This document shows, piece after piece, positions 18,062-26,587 of a stretch of DNA of 48,722 nucleotides; within the stretch, counting starts at the first letter, position 1; every line of letters begins with the position of its first letter. Source of the DNA: Streptomyces kurssanovii. Its GTDB lineage: Bacteria; Actinomycetota; Actinomycetes; Streptomycetales; Streptomycetaceae. The translations under genes were made by a program, and so were the position numbers. Location: NCBI RefSeq assembly GCF_014649695.1, contig NZ_BMTN01000033.1, forward strand, positions 1-48,722. The letters run 5' to 3'. The notes below the pieces were generated by a model. That model saw only the letters and a program-made list of their open reading frames with translations, was not told the DNA's origin and ran no database searches.

Positions 18062-19687
18062 TCACACGCTCGGGTCGCGATGCGTGGGACGGCCGTCGAG
18101 GACGGTGAGCAGCACGGGCACGTCCGGCAGGTCGGTGGCGGCCGTGGTGAGCGGGTCGGCGGCGAAGGCCGTCAGGTCGGCGCGGTGGCCCACGGCGAGC
18201 CGGCCGGCCTCCCGCGTCTCGCCCACGGCCCGGGCGGCGTTGACGGTCATTCCCTGGAGTGCCTCCAGCGGGGTGAGCGCCTGCTGGGGCCCGTGCGGGG
18301 GCTGGGTGAGGTCCCGGCCGGGCCGGCGGTGGCGGGCGCCTGCCATGACACCCAGCGGAGGGTAGGGGGCGATGGGCCAGTCGGAGCCGAGCACGACGGT
18401 GGCGCCGGAGTCCCACAGGTCGCGGCAGCGCCAGGCGCGCGAGGCGCGTTCCTCGCCGAGGCGGCGCGACCAGTTGTCGGTGTGGTCGGCCCGGGTGAAG
18501 TCGCAGCAGTGGGTGGGCTGCATGGAGGCAGCGACGCCGAGCGCGGCGAAGCGGCGCAGCGTGTCGTCGGGCACGGTCTCGATGTGTTCGATCCGGTGCC
18601 GCACCTCGGGCCCGCCCTCGGCCTGCGCCTTCTCGACGGCGTCGAGGGCGTGCCGGACGGCCGCGTCGCCGATGGCGTGGGTGGCGGTGGGCACCCCGGC
18701 CCGGTGGAGCCGGCCGATGACACGGGTGTACTCGGCGGGGTCGGGCCAGAAGGCGTGGGTGGACTCGCCGTGGCAGTCGGGACGCTCCAGCCACGCGGTG
18801 CCGTTGTCGATGGTGCCGTCCATGAAGAGCTTCACGCCCTCGGTCCGCCACAACGCGCCGCCGGTGCCCTGCTGTTCGATCAGGGTCTGCAGCGCGTCGG
18901 CGTCGATGCCGGGCTGGCACCAGGGCGCGACCCGTAGCCGAAGAGGCAGTTCCCCGGCGGCGTCGAGCTCGGCGTAGAGCTCCAGGCTGTCGCCGTTCGC
19001 GTCCATGGCATGGCCGCCGGTGAGTCCGGCGGCGGCCATGGCACGCAGGGCGGCGGCGAGCCGGTCGCGGCGCTCGGCCCGGGTGGGCTGCGGGGCGGCG
19101 CGCTCGACGAGTTCGCAGGCGGCGTCCTCGAGCAGGAGACCGGTGGGCCGGCCCGCCTCGTCGCAGACGACCTCGGCCGAGGCCTGGTCGAAGCGGCGAG
19201 GCCCGTCGACACCGGCGAGTTCCAGGGCCCGTCGGCCGGCGAGCATGGAGTGGGCGTCGAAGAGCAGGAGGAGGGCGGGAACGCCTTCGAGCACGGCGTC
19301 GAAAGGGGCGGTCGATACGGGCCGGTCCGCGAAGACATTGGGGTCGAGGCCCCAGGCGTGCAGCCACGCCCCGGGCGCGAGGCCCGCCGTCTCGCGGGCC
19401 AGCGCCCGGCGCACGGCGTCGAGGTCGGCGCAGCCCGACAGGTCGAGACCGTGGGTGAGTTCGGCGCCGGTGGCGGGATGGAGGTGCCCGTCGACGAGAC
19501 CGGGGGTCAGCACGGCGCCCTTGAGGTCGATCACCGTCGTCGAGGGGTCGGCGAGCGCGCGGATCTCCCGGTCGTCCCCGATGGCGGTTATCCGGCCGCC
19601 GGCCGCGGCCAGCGCGGTCCCGGGCAGGAACGAGCCGGAGGCCGGGTCGAGGAGACGGGCCGAGAGCAGGACGAGTGAGGTGCGCAC
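18062..19687 (-). CDS. YtcJ-like amidohydrolase
   Basis: 541 residues, the usual size of the amidohydrolase-3 (YtcJ) family. Metal-site motifs are in order: GLVDGHLHP near 63-71, then GVKLFMDGTIDNGTAW, THAIGDAAVRHALDAV, RHRIEHIE and VLGSDWPI. These metal-dependent enzymes act on formamides, N-acyl or cyclic amide compounds; the substrate is unknown. The GTG start has AAGGAG upstream. It is in the same orientation as, and 20 bases downstream of, a TetR regulator gene that is divergent from an NCS1 nucleobase permease, so a nucleobase or hydantoin-like substrate is plausible (inference). Confidence 0.93.
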   Translation of the reverse strand: MRTSLVLLSARLLDPASGSFLPGTALAAAGGRITAIGDDREIRALADPSTTVIDLKGAVLTPGLVDGHLHPATGAELTHGLDLSGCADLDAVRRALARETAGLAPGAWLHAWGLDPNVFADRPVSTAPFDAVLEGVPALLLLFDAHSMLAGRRALELAGVDGPRRFDQASAEVVCDEAGRPTGLLLEDAACELVERAAPQPTRAERRDRLAAALRAMAAAGLTGGHAMDANGDSLELYAELDAAGELPLRLRVAPWCQPGIDADALQTLIEQQGTGGALWRTEGVKLFMDGTIDNGTAWLERPDCHGESTHAFWPDPAEYTRVIGRLHRAGVPTATHAIGDAAVRHALDAVEKAQAEGGPEVRHRIEHIETVPDDTLRRFAALGVAASMQPTHCCDFTRADHTDNWSRRLGEERASRAWRCRDLWDSGATVVLGSDWPIAPYPPLGVMAGARHRRPGRDLTQPPHGPQQALTPLEALQGMTVNAARAVGETREAGRLAVGHRADLTAFAADPLTTAATDLPDVPVLLTVLDGRPTHRDPSV

Positions 19688-19707
19688 AAGGAGCTCCTTG
19701 GAGACGG

Positions 19708-20349
19708 TCAGTTCGAGGTGGCGGCGGCGGTCAGCGTGCCGTCGGGCAGGCCGAGTTCACGCTCCGCGGTGGTGACGGCCATGCGTACGACGGCAGGCGG
19801 ACGGTCGCCGGCGGCGCTGTTGGCGTGGACACCGAGGCCGTCGATGACGACGAGGATCTGAACGGCCGTCACCGCCGGGTCGGCGGTGCGGAACTCGCCC
19901 TGCTCGACCCCGTCACGGATGAGGCCGCCGAGCCGGTCGCGCCACTCGGCCTCCTGCACGGCGACACGGTCGCGCAGGGCGGGCCGGTAGCGGCTGAGGT
20001 GCCGGGCGTTGAGCCACAGCCGGCTGATGTCGTCGTACGCCGGTCCCGTCGCACGGGCGAAGAACCGGGCCAGGTGCTGCGTGGGGGTGGCGCCGGCCCG
20101 GTCGGCCGGGAGGAGGCCGTCGAGTTCGGAACCGGCGGCGCTGCCGTAGGCCTCGGCCACCAGGTCCTCCACCGCGGGGAAGTAGTGACTGATCAGTCCC
20201 GGGCGCACGTCGAGCTCCTCCGCGATGCGGCGGAGCGTGATGCACTCCAGCCCCTCCGTCAGAGCGACCATCGCGGCCGCCGCAACGATTTCCGCACGTC
20301 TGGCGGCCGGAGACTTGCGGATTCGTTTGTGTTGAACGCTTGACGACAT
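19708..20349 (-). CDS. TetR-family transcriptional regulator
   Basis: 213 residues. The N-terminal HTH (about 10-60) contains RRAEIVAAAAMVALTEGLE, TLRRIAEELDVRPGLISHYF and VEDLVAEAYGSAAG, typical TetR. The C-terminal ligand domain carries LWLNARHLSRYRPALRDRV. It is similar in layout to regulators of purine or pyrimidine catabolism such as RutR, though no diagnostic residue is clear. The ATG is close to the divergent NCS1 permease gene (68 bases apart) and the amidohydrolase gene is just downstream on the same strand, so it probably represses both sets (inference). Confidence 0.93.
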   Translation of the reverse strand: MSSSVQHKRIRKSPAARRAEIVAAAAMVALTEGLECITLRRIAEELDVRPGLISHYFPAVEDLVAEAYGSAAGSELDGLLPADRAGATPTQHLARFFARATGPAYDDISRLWLNARHLSRYRPALRDRVAVQEAEWRDRLGGLIRDGVEQGEFRTADPAVTAVQILVVIDGLGVHANSAAGDRPPAVVRMAVTTAERELGLPDGTLTAAATSN

Positions 20350-20366
20350 GGAATCGATGCTATTGA

Positions 20367-20383
20367 GTTTGCGACCAACAAAC
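20367..20383. promoter_or_regulatory. Candidate TetR operator
   Basis: An interrupted inverted repeat, GTTTG (20367-20371) and CAAAC (20379-20383) with a 7-base spacer, lies in the 68-base gap between the divergent TetR and permease genes. The surroundings are noticeably A/T-rich for this window, as expected of a promoter. The repeat is short, so this is only a candidate. Confidence 0.35.
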
Positions 20384-20417
20384 AAGCAGGTGGGTAAACC
20401 AGCACCCGGAGGGGCCC

Positions 20418-21881
20418 ATGGCGTCCACGATTCCCGACCCGCGTCCCGGCACGCACGCCACACCCGATGCGGCCTCGCAGCCTCCGGAGGACCGCGCGGT
20501 CCGCATCGAGGCGCACGGCATCGACCACATCCCCGACCACGAGCGCCGTGGCCGGCCACGGCAACTCTTCTCCGTCTGGGCGGCGGCGAACGTCAACTAC
20601 CTCAGCCTGGTCATCGGCGGTGCCCTGGTGCTCATGGGCCTGAGCCTCTGGCAGGCTCTCGCCGTGATCGTGGTGGGCAACCTGTTCTGGGTGCTCACCG
20701 GGCTGCTCTCCGTCTCCGGCCCGGCCGCCGGCGCGCCCAGCGAGGTGATCACACGGGCGATGTACGGGATCCGGGGCAACCGCGTGAACAACGCGGTCGT
20801 CGGTTGGATGATCTCCGTCTGCTACTTCGCCCTCAACCTGGCCGCCGCCGCGACCGCCGCCTTCGCCCTCGTGGAGAAGACCGGCATCACGGCGAACAAC
20901 GGCGTCAAGGTCGCCGTCGTGGTGGTCGTCGCCGCCCTCACCCTGGTGATCGGCGTCTACGGCCACGGCATGATCATGAAGCTGTACCTCCCGATCACGC
21001 TGGCCCTCACCGCCGCCTTCGCCGTCGTCGCCGTCGCCGTCGTCCGGCACACCGACTTCGGCTACACGCCGGCCGAGCCGCTGACCGGCGTAGACCTGTG
21101 GGCGGTCCTGGTCGCCGGTGTCACCCTCGTCGGCTCCGGCCCGCTCTCCTACACCACGAGCGCCGACTTCTCCCGCTATCTGCCCCGCGCGACGTCCGCG
21201 AAGGCGATCATCGGCTGGACCGCTCTGGGCGGCTTCGTGCCGAGCGTCGTCGTCTGCTCACTCGGAGCCTTCGCCGCGACCGCTGTCGACATGACGGACC
21301 CGCAGAGCGGACTCGAGACGATCCTTCCCGGCTGGTTCCACCCGGTCTTCCTGCTCTCCCTGATCGTCGGCACGATCGCCATCAACGCCCTGACCGCCTA
21401 CAGCGCCGGCCTCGCCCTCCAGGCCGTCGGCATCCGCATCCGCCGCTCCCGCAGCGTGCTCGTCGACGGGATCGCCGCCGTCTCGCTCACGCTGTACGGG
21501 CTCCTCGTCTCCAACTTCCTCGACACCGTCAGCAACGTCCTCCAGTTGACCGTCGTCCTCCTCGGTCCGGCTATGGCCGTCTACGCCACCGACATCCTGA
21601 TACGCCGCAACCGCTACGACGGCCCCGTGCTCATGGACGAGACCACCGGCAGCCCCTTCTGGTACGCCGCCGGCGTCAACCCGGCGGGCGCCCTCGCCCT
21701 CGTCTCCGGCGTCGTCGCGGCGGCCCTCAGCGTGAACACGCTCTACGCCGGGCCCGTGGCGCGTGCCCTGGGCGGGGTGGACCTCGCCCTGCCCGTCGGC
21801 ATGATCGTCGCCGCATGTGTCTACGCGCTCATGATGCGGAACTCCGACAACGTGCTCGCCGCGCGGAGCCGGGCCGCGTGA
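20418..21881 (+). CDS. NCS1-family cytosine/purine permease
   Basis: 487 residues with about 12 hydrophobic helices. N-terminal motifs DHIPDHERRGRPRQLFSVWAAANVNYLSL and the helix-1/2 region LVIGGALVLMGLSLWQAL match the nucleobase-cation symporter-1 family, as does SGPAAGAPSEVITRAMYGIRG. These proteins import cytosine, purines, allantoin or hydantoins with a cation. The ATG follows GGAGGGG. It faces a divergent TetR regulator and an amidohydrolase, suggesting uptake coupled to catabolism of a nucleobase-like compound; which one cannot be told. Confidence 0.94.
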   Translation: MASTIPDPRPGTHATPDAASQPPEDRAVRIEAHGIDHIPDHERRGRPRQLFSVWAAANVNYLSLVIGGALVLMGLSLWQALAVIVVGNLFWVLTGLLSVSGPAAGAPSEVITRAMYGIRGNRVNNAVVGWMISVCYFALNLAAAATAAFALVEKTGITANNGVKVAVVVVVAALTLVIGVYGHGMIMKLYLPITLALTAAFAVVAVAVVRHTDFGYTPAEPLTGVDLWAVLVAGVTLVGSGPLSYTTSADFSRYLPRATSAKAIIGWTALGGFVPSVVVCSLGAFAATAVDMTDPQSGLETILPGWFHPVFLLSLIVGTIAINALTAYSAGLALQAVGIRIRRSRSVLVDGIAAVSLTLYGLLVSNFLDTVSNVLQLTVVLLGPAMAVYATDILIRRNRYDGPVLMDETTGSPFWYAAGVNPAGALALVSGVVAAALSVNTLYAGPVARALGGVDLALPVGMIVAACVYALMMRNSDNVLAARSRAA

Positions 21882-21929
21882 GCGAGCCGAGCCCCCTGCC
21901 GCACACCCGGTCCGCACCGGCGGCGCGCC

Positions 21930-23099
21930 CTACAACACCACGATCCCCAGGGGCCGTACGCCGACCGGCAGGCGCGTCACGTCCCCCGTGGCGATGTCGA
22001 CGATGCTGAGGCCGTTCCAGTAGCCGTCGCGCGTGAAACCGCCGGAGACGTACGCGGTGCGGCCGTCGGCCGACACGGCGACGTCCTCGTGCGGGCCGTC
22101 CAGCGGGATCACGCGCTCCTTGCCGCCGGGCGTACGCACGGTCAGGGACGGGCCGTTGTCCTCCGACGGGTCGATCGGACCGGTGCCGACCACGTACAGG
22201 GTGCCGTCGTCGGCCACCGCGGCCCCGTGCTGGTGGGTGCCGGCGGTCATCCGCTCGACCCGGACCCGGCCCGTGTCCGGGTCGACCACCACGAGACGCT
22301 CGCCCTCGAAGGGGAGCAGGAGGGCGCCGTCGGAGGGGCGCACGGCGGTGTAGTGCGGCTTGAGCCAGGAGCCGAGGCCGCCCTCGGTGCCGTACGGGGC
22401 CACTTCGATCCGGCGGGTGCTCCGGTCGCGGGTGTCGACGACGGTGACGTCGAAGGAGTCGTGGTTCGTCGCGTAGACGTGGCGGCCGTCGCGGGAGACA
22501 TCGACGTCGAAGGGCCGGCGACCGACCGGGACGGTCGCCACCACCAGGCGCCGCCCGGCGTCGATCACCTCCAGCACGCCGTTCCTTCCGGGGACGTTCA
22601 CGCCGACGTAGACGTGCCTCCCGTCCGGGGAGAGCGCGATGCCCATGCCACCGCCCCGGTACTCGCCGGTGGTCACCGGCCCGCTGTCCGTCCTGTACGG
22701 GATCAGTGCGGTGCGCTTCCTGGTCGCGGTGTCCACGGCGGCCACGCCCTCCGCCGTCGCCACCCACGCCGTGCCGTCCTCGCCGAGTGCGATCCCGTAC
22801 GGGGCCGTGCCCGCCTTCACCGATCCCGGACGGGCGTCCTCACCTCGCTGTGACGGATCGACGAAGGTCACGGTGTCCGCTCCGAAGTCGGCGACCAGCA
22901 GGGCGCCTTCCGGTGTACGCGCCGCGCCGGCGGAGCTGTCCGGCGTGCCCGTGCCCGCGGGGGAGGAGGGAACGGAGGCGGAGGACCGAGGCGCGGAGGG
23001 GGAAGGGGCGGGCGGGCCGCCGCCGGACGCGCACCCGGCGAGTACCGACGCGGCGGCCAGCAGGGCAAGGCCGGTCGGGGACGGTGACTTCTTGGGCAC
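21930..23099 (-). CDS. Beta-propeller (YVTN/NHL-type) lipoprotein
   Basis: 389 residues. The signal sequence LALLAAASVLAGC has a good lipobox (LAGC), followed by a Ser/Pro/Gly-rich linker to about residue 60. The rest is a beta-propeller: repeated blades such as GIALSPDGRHVYVG, VDVSRDGRHVYATN, VADDGTLYVVG and VAVSADGRTAYVSGG each end in a DG-x2-YV turn. Such lipoproteins are extracytoplasmic scaffolds or binding proteins; no catalytic motif is seen. The GTG start has AAGGAA 7 bases upstream. It is convergent with the NCS1 permease gene, 48 bases away. Confidence 0.92.
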   Translation of the reverse strand: MPKKSPSPTGLALLAAASVLAGCASGGGPPAPSPSAPRSSASVPSSPAGTGTPDSSAGAARTPEGALLVADFGADTVTFVDPSQRGEDARPGSVKAGTAPYGIALGEDGTAWVATAEGVAAVDTATRKRTALIPYRTDSGPVTTGEYRGGGMGIALSPDGRHVYVGVNVPGRNGVLEVIDAGRRLVVATVPVGRRPFDVDVSRDGRHVYATNHDSFDVTVVDTRDRSTRRIEVAPYGTEGGLGSWLKPHYTAVRPSDGALLLPFEGERLVVVDPDTGRVRVERMTAGTHQHGAAVADDGTLYVVGTGPIDPSEDNGPSLTVRTPGGKERVIPLDGPHEDVAVSADGRTAYVSGGFTRDGYWNGLSIVDIATGDVTRLPVGVRPLGIVVL

Positions 23100-23389
23100 G
23101 ACCGAATTCCTTCACGAAGTGGCAGCGGGCGATTCGACGTCCGGCGCCGTGCGGTGCCGGACGGCAGCGACGCGGTCCCGGATGACGAGTGTGCGCGCTG
23201 TGCGCTGTGTCTCCAGTCTGGGCCCGTGGGCGTCCCATGATCATCGACGGACCGGCTCGACACGGTGCACGGGACGGCTGACAGCGGGGTCGTCCGATCG
23301 GTTGAGGAGCCTTCTCCTGACCTGTGCGTGGGCCGTCCGCGTGACCGGAACGCCCGGTGGCCTGCCGGGTCGGGCCGGGCCGGGTGCCC

Positions 23390-24502
23390 TCAGGAAGGAC
23401 GGGCCGTGACCGAGCCGTCCCGCTCGGCCCGCATACGGACGCCCATGCCGTGACTGATCCGGTCCAGCACATCGTGCACGACACGGCAGTCGGACGCGGA
23501 GGCGTGCGTCAGCCGCAGCCGCCGGGCCTGCAGGGGAACCATCCTCACCTCGTGAAGGGCGCCGGTCGCGGGATCGACCGAGGCGATGTGGAGCAGACGC
23601 AGGTCGTCACGGTACCGCTCGTAGCCGCCGATGCCCTCGTAGTCGTTGATCAGATCCCCGCAGCCGTAGAGGACGAGCCTGCCGCGGTACACCTCCACGG
23701 GGCGCGGATGGTGGGACGAGTGCCCGTGCACGATGTCCGCGCCGCCGTCGATCAGCGCGTGGGCGAAACGGACCTGGTCGCGGGGGACCTGGTAACCCCA
23801 GTTGGAGCCCATGTGGAGGGACACGACCGTCACGTCGCCCGGTCGCTTCACCTCGAGCAGCCCGGCCGTCACCTCCGCCGCGACGGCGGGAGACGGGTCG
23901 GCCGCGAAGTGGACCCCGCTGCGCCGTGCGGTGGCCGCCCACTCCGGCGGGACACCGCTGGACTCCAGGCCGAGCGAGACGACGAGCACCCGTCGGCCTT
24001 CGGGGAGCGGGAGGCTTACGCATCGCCGGGCGGCCGCCAGATCCCGCCCCGCACCGACCGTGCGCAGGCCCGCATCCGCCAGAACCGCGAGTGTCTCCTC
24101 CAGCCCTCGGCGGCCGTAGTCCAGAACATGGTTGTTGGCGAGGACGCAGGCATCGGGACGGGCCGCCGTCAGGCACGGAAGATTCGCCGGGTTCATCCGG
24201 TAAAGGACCTCCTTGCCGGCAGCCGCGTCGTCGCTCCGCGTCACAGAGGTCTCGAGATTCAGCAACCGCACGTCGGGCCCGGCCTCGTCCAGCACCGCCA
24301 GCGCGTCGCCCCAGGGCCAGGCGAACGGGACCGGGACGGGGAGCGTGCCGTTCACCGCCTCGGCCATCTCGACGTAGGCGCGCGCGTCCCGGACGTACGG
24401 CTCACGCAGGGCCGGATCTCCGGGGTGCGGAAGGACCTGGTCCACGCCGCGGCCGAGCATCACGTCGCCGCTGAGGAACAGGGTGACGAGGCCACTGCCC
24501 AT
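23390..24502 (-). CDS. CapA-family (poly-gamma-glutamate type) metallophosphatase-like protein
   Basis: 370 residues. The PGA_cap/CapA family pattern is clear: LFLSGDVMLGRGVDQ, LLNLETSVTRSD, VCVLANNHVLDYGRRGLEETL-like segment, VVSLHMGSNWGY and IVHGHSSHHPRPVEVYRGRLVLYGCGDLINDY. These residues form a calcineurin-like metal site (Asp, Asn, His). In Bacillus CapA takes part in capsule polymer export, but in actinomycetes the family also appears alone with unknown roles. There are no capB/capC genes nearby, so a polyglutamate role is doubtful. No signal peptide is visible. Confidence 0.92.
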   Translation of the reverse strand: MGSGLVTLFLSGDVMLGRGVDQVLPHPGDPALREPYVRDARAYVEMAEAVNGTLPVPVPFAWPWGDALAVLDEAGPDVRLLNLETSVTRSDDAAAGKEVLYRMNPANLPCLTAARPDACVLANNHVLDYGRRGLEETLAVLADAGLRTVGAGRDLAAARRCVSLPLPEGRRVLVVSLGLESSGVPPEWAATARRSGVHFAADPSPAVAAEVTAGLLEVKRPGDVTVVSLHMGSNWGYQVPRDQVRFAHALIDGGADIVHGHSSHHPRPVEVYRGRLVLYGCGDLINDYEGIGGYERYRDDLRLLHIASVDPATGALHEVRMVPLQARRLRLTHASASDCRVVHDVLDRISHGMGVRMRAERDGSVTARPS

Positions 24503-24629
24503 GACTCCACGGTAGTCCGCCGGGCCACGGTCCTGTCATGGACGCTTGGACCGTGACCGACGGTCGCCGAACCTGGTCAGGGCACGGACCGGTTACCGTC
24601 GGGCGGATGCCGAAGCTGAAGGAGAACCG

Positions 24630-25391
24630 ATGAGGCGGGTACTGGTCACGGGAGCGTCGCGAGGGATCGGCCGCGCCGTCGCGGTGGCGTTCGCGGAACA
24701 GGGCGACACCGTGGCGGTCCATTACGCGGACCGGCGCGACGACGCCGAGGAGACACTGCGGCGCCTGCCCGGCCACGGCCACACTCTTCTCGCGGGCGAC
24801 ATCAGCGATCCGTCCGTGGCACGACGCATCGTCGACGATGCCGTGGCGGCGTCGGGAGGGGTCGACGTACTGGTCAACAACGCCGCCGTCGCGCCCTCCG
24901 CCGAGAACCGGCACTCCGTGGCCGACGTCTCCTACGAGGACTGGCAGCGGTCCTGGCACCGCATGATCGACGTCAACCTGCTCGGCGCGGCGAACCTGAC
25001 GTACGGCGTCGCCCGGCACCTCATCGACAGGGGCGGGACGGGCAGCATCGTCAACGTCGGCTCCCGCGGGGCGTTCCGGGGAGAGCCCGACTTTCCCGCG
25101 TACGGCGCGAGCAAGGCCGCGCTGCACGCGTTCGGGCAGTCGATGGCCGTCGCGCTGGCGCCGCACGGGATCTCCGTGACGTCCGTGGCGCCGGGTTTCG
25201 TCGCGACGGAACGGCAGGCCGCGAAGTTGGCAGGTCGGGACGGGGAGACGCTGCGTGGCGAGAGCCCGTTCGGGCGGGTCGGGACGGCTGAGGAGGTGGC
25301 GGAGGCCGTGCTCTACCTCGCCTCACCCGGTGCCGTGTGGTCGTCCGGCGCGGTGCTCGACCTCAACGGTGCGTCTCACCTGCGTACATGA
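24630..25391 (+). CDS. Short-chain dehydrogenase/reductase
   Basis: 253 residues, classical SDR. Seen are the cofactor motif TGASRGIG (7-14), NNAA (83-86), catalytic Ser145, and YxxxK at Tyr158/Lys162 (AYGASKAAL), with a C-terminal FGRVGTAEEVAEAVLYLASPGA. The HYADRRDDAEE stretch after beta-2 has a basic pair, suggesting NADP(H) preference. The ATG has AAGGAGA upstream. The substrate is unknown; the sequence resembles 3-oxoacyl-ACP reductase-like SDRs. It stands alone. Confidence 0.93.
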   Translation: MRRVLVTGASRGIGRAVAVAFAEQGDTVAVHYADRRDDAEETLRRLPGHGHTLLAGDISDPSVARRIVDDAVAASGGVDVLVNNAAVAPSAENRHSVADVSYEDWQRSWHRMIDVNLLGAANLTYGVARHLIDRGGTGSIVNVGSRGAFRGEPDFPAYGASKAALHAFGQSMAVALAPHGISVTSVAPGFVATERQAAKLAGRDGETLRGESPFGRVGTAEEVAEAVLYLASPGAVWSSGAVLDLNGASHLRT

Positions 25392-25925
25392 GGGTGCGGC
25401 GCCACGGGACACGCCGGCCCGACAGGCGGCGAGCAGGCCTGCCAGGATGCCCGCCGGGTCGTGCAGGACGCGGGCGCCGTCGGTGACGACGCGGGCGCGT
25501 TCCTGGATCGACGGGATCCGTCGCCGCCCACGCGGGGGCCGCTGCCGCCTCACCCAGGGCCACCGAGCGCCGCCGGCCTGATCAACGACCACGTCCGGGC
25601 ACCGGGAGTCCGCCAACGCCGCAGGTCCGACCGCTGCTTGTAGAAATCTATGACGAGCCTGCCGGCGCTTTCATGTCTTTTACTCCTGGCTGGTTCCACT
25701 CGGGTACCTGTGTACTCCTCAACAAGTCGCAACGGAGCAGAACAGGTTGCGGCGAAGCAGGGGATGTTCGTGGACATCCTCCGGCCTGCCGCGTGCCGGA
25801 GCGCCGGCCTTGAAGGAACGAGGTCGTCGCCCAGGGCGCGGAACTTCTCACCGAACAGCCGCCCGAATGCCGTCCCGCACGGACAGAGCATCCGGGGATC
25901 CCCACCCACGAAAAGAGGAATGACC
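25392..25925. other. 534-base region, possibly a decayed minus-strand gene
   Basis: No intact gene. On the minus strand a GGAG followed by an ATG near 25674 opens a frame that stops after eight codons (MKAPAGSS). Further along the same strand, about 25430-25530, an open frame with gene-like codon bias reads IPSIQERARVVTDGARVLHD. This could be a broken gene, but no family is recognised. The plus strand before 25926 holds the deaminase promoter region, which is relatively A/T-rich at 25640-25740. Confidence 0.4.
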
Positions 25926-26429
25926 ATGACTGCACACGCCCAGGAAACCAGCATCCAGGAGATCGAGCGAACCTGGATGGAACGGGCGATCAGATCGGCC
26001 CGCGACAGCGTGACGAACGGCGGTGGCCCGTTCGGCGCGCTGGTCGTCAAGGACGGCGAGGTGGTGGCGATCGGGAACAACCAGGTCACCGCGACCCTGG
26101 ACCCGACGGCGCACGCCGAGGTGAGCGCGATGCGCGCCGCCTGCAAGCAACTGGACACCTTCTCGCTCGAGGGCTGCGTCCTGGTCACCTCGTGCGAGCC
26201 GTGTCCGATGTGTCTTTCCTCCGCGCTGTGGGCGCGTGTCGCCCGGATCGTCTACGCCGCCGATCGCCACGATGCCGCGGTGGCCGGCTTCGACGACCGC
26301 AGGTTCTACGACCTGTTCGACAAGAAGCCCGCGTCGATGTGGCCCATGCCGGTCGAGCGGCTGGACGTGGCGAACCGTACGGCGCCGTTCGACGAGTGGC
26401 TGGCCAAGTCCGACCGCGTCGACTATTGA
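25926..26429 (+). CDS. Nucleoside/guanine deaminase-like enzyme
   Basis: 167 residues, cytidine-deaminase-fold enzyme of the GuaD/nucleoside deaminase branch. The zinc site is complete: His63-Ala-Glu65 (TAHAEVSAMR) and Cys93/Cys96 (EPCPMC). The N-terminal GGGPFGALVVKDGEVVAIGNN and the C-terminal FYDLFDKKPA ... FDEWL segment fit guanine deaminases that swap C-termini in dimers. It would deaminate guanine to xanthine or a related nucleobase. ATG 25926 has GAGGA 6 bases upstream; ATG 25920 is an alternative. It is near, but not linked with, the NCS1 permease locus. Confidence 0.92.
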   Translation: MTAHAQETSIQEIERTWMERAIRSARDSVTNGGGPFGALVVKDGEVVAIGNNQVTATLDPTAHAEVSAMRAACKQLDTFSLEGCVLVTSCEPCPMCLSSALWARVARIVYAADRHDAAVAGFDDRRFYDLFDKKPASMWPMPVERLDVANRTAPFDEWLAKSDRVDY

Positions 26430-26587
26430 CGAGGGGTTCTCTGGAACCAGCGCAGGCACACGATGCACCAGTGAGGGCATCCGGGGCCCTCGGCGCCCTG
26501 CGGTCCGACGGCGCGTGCGGACCCCGGACCGCCACGCGGGGGATCGGCGGCGGTGGACAGTGGGAACGAACCGGTCGGCGGCCCCGG

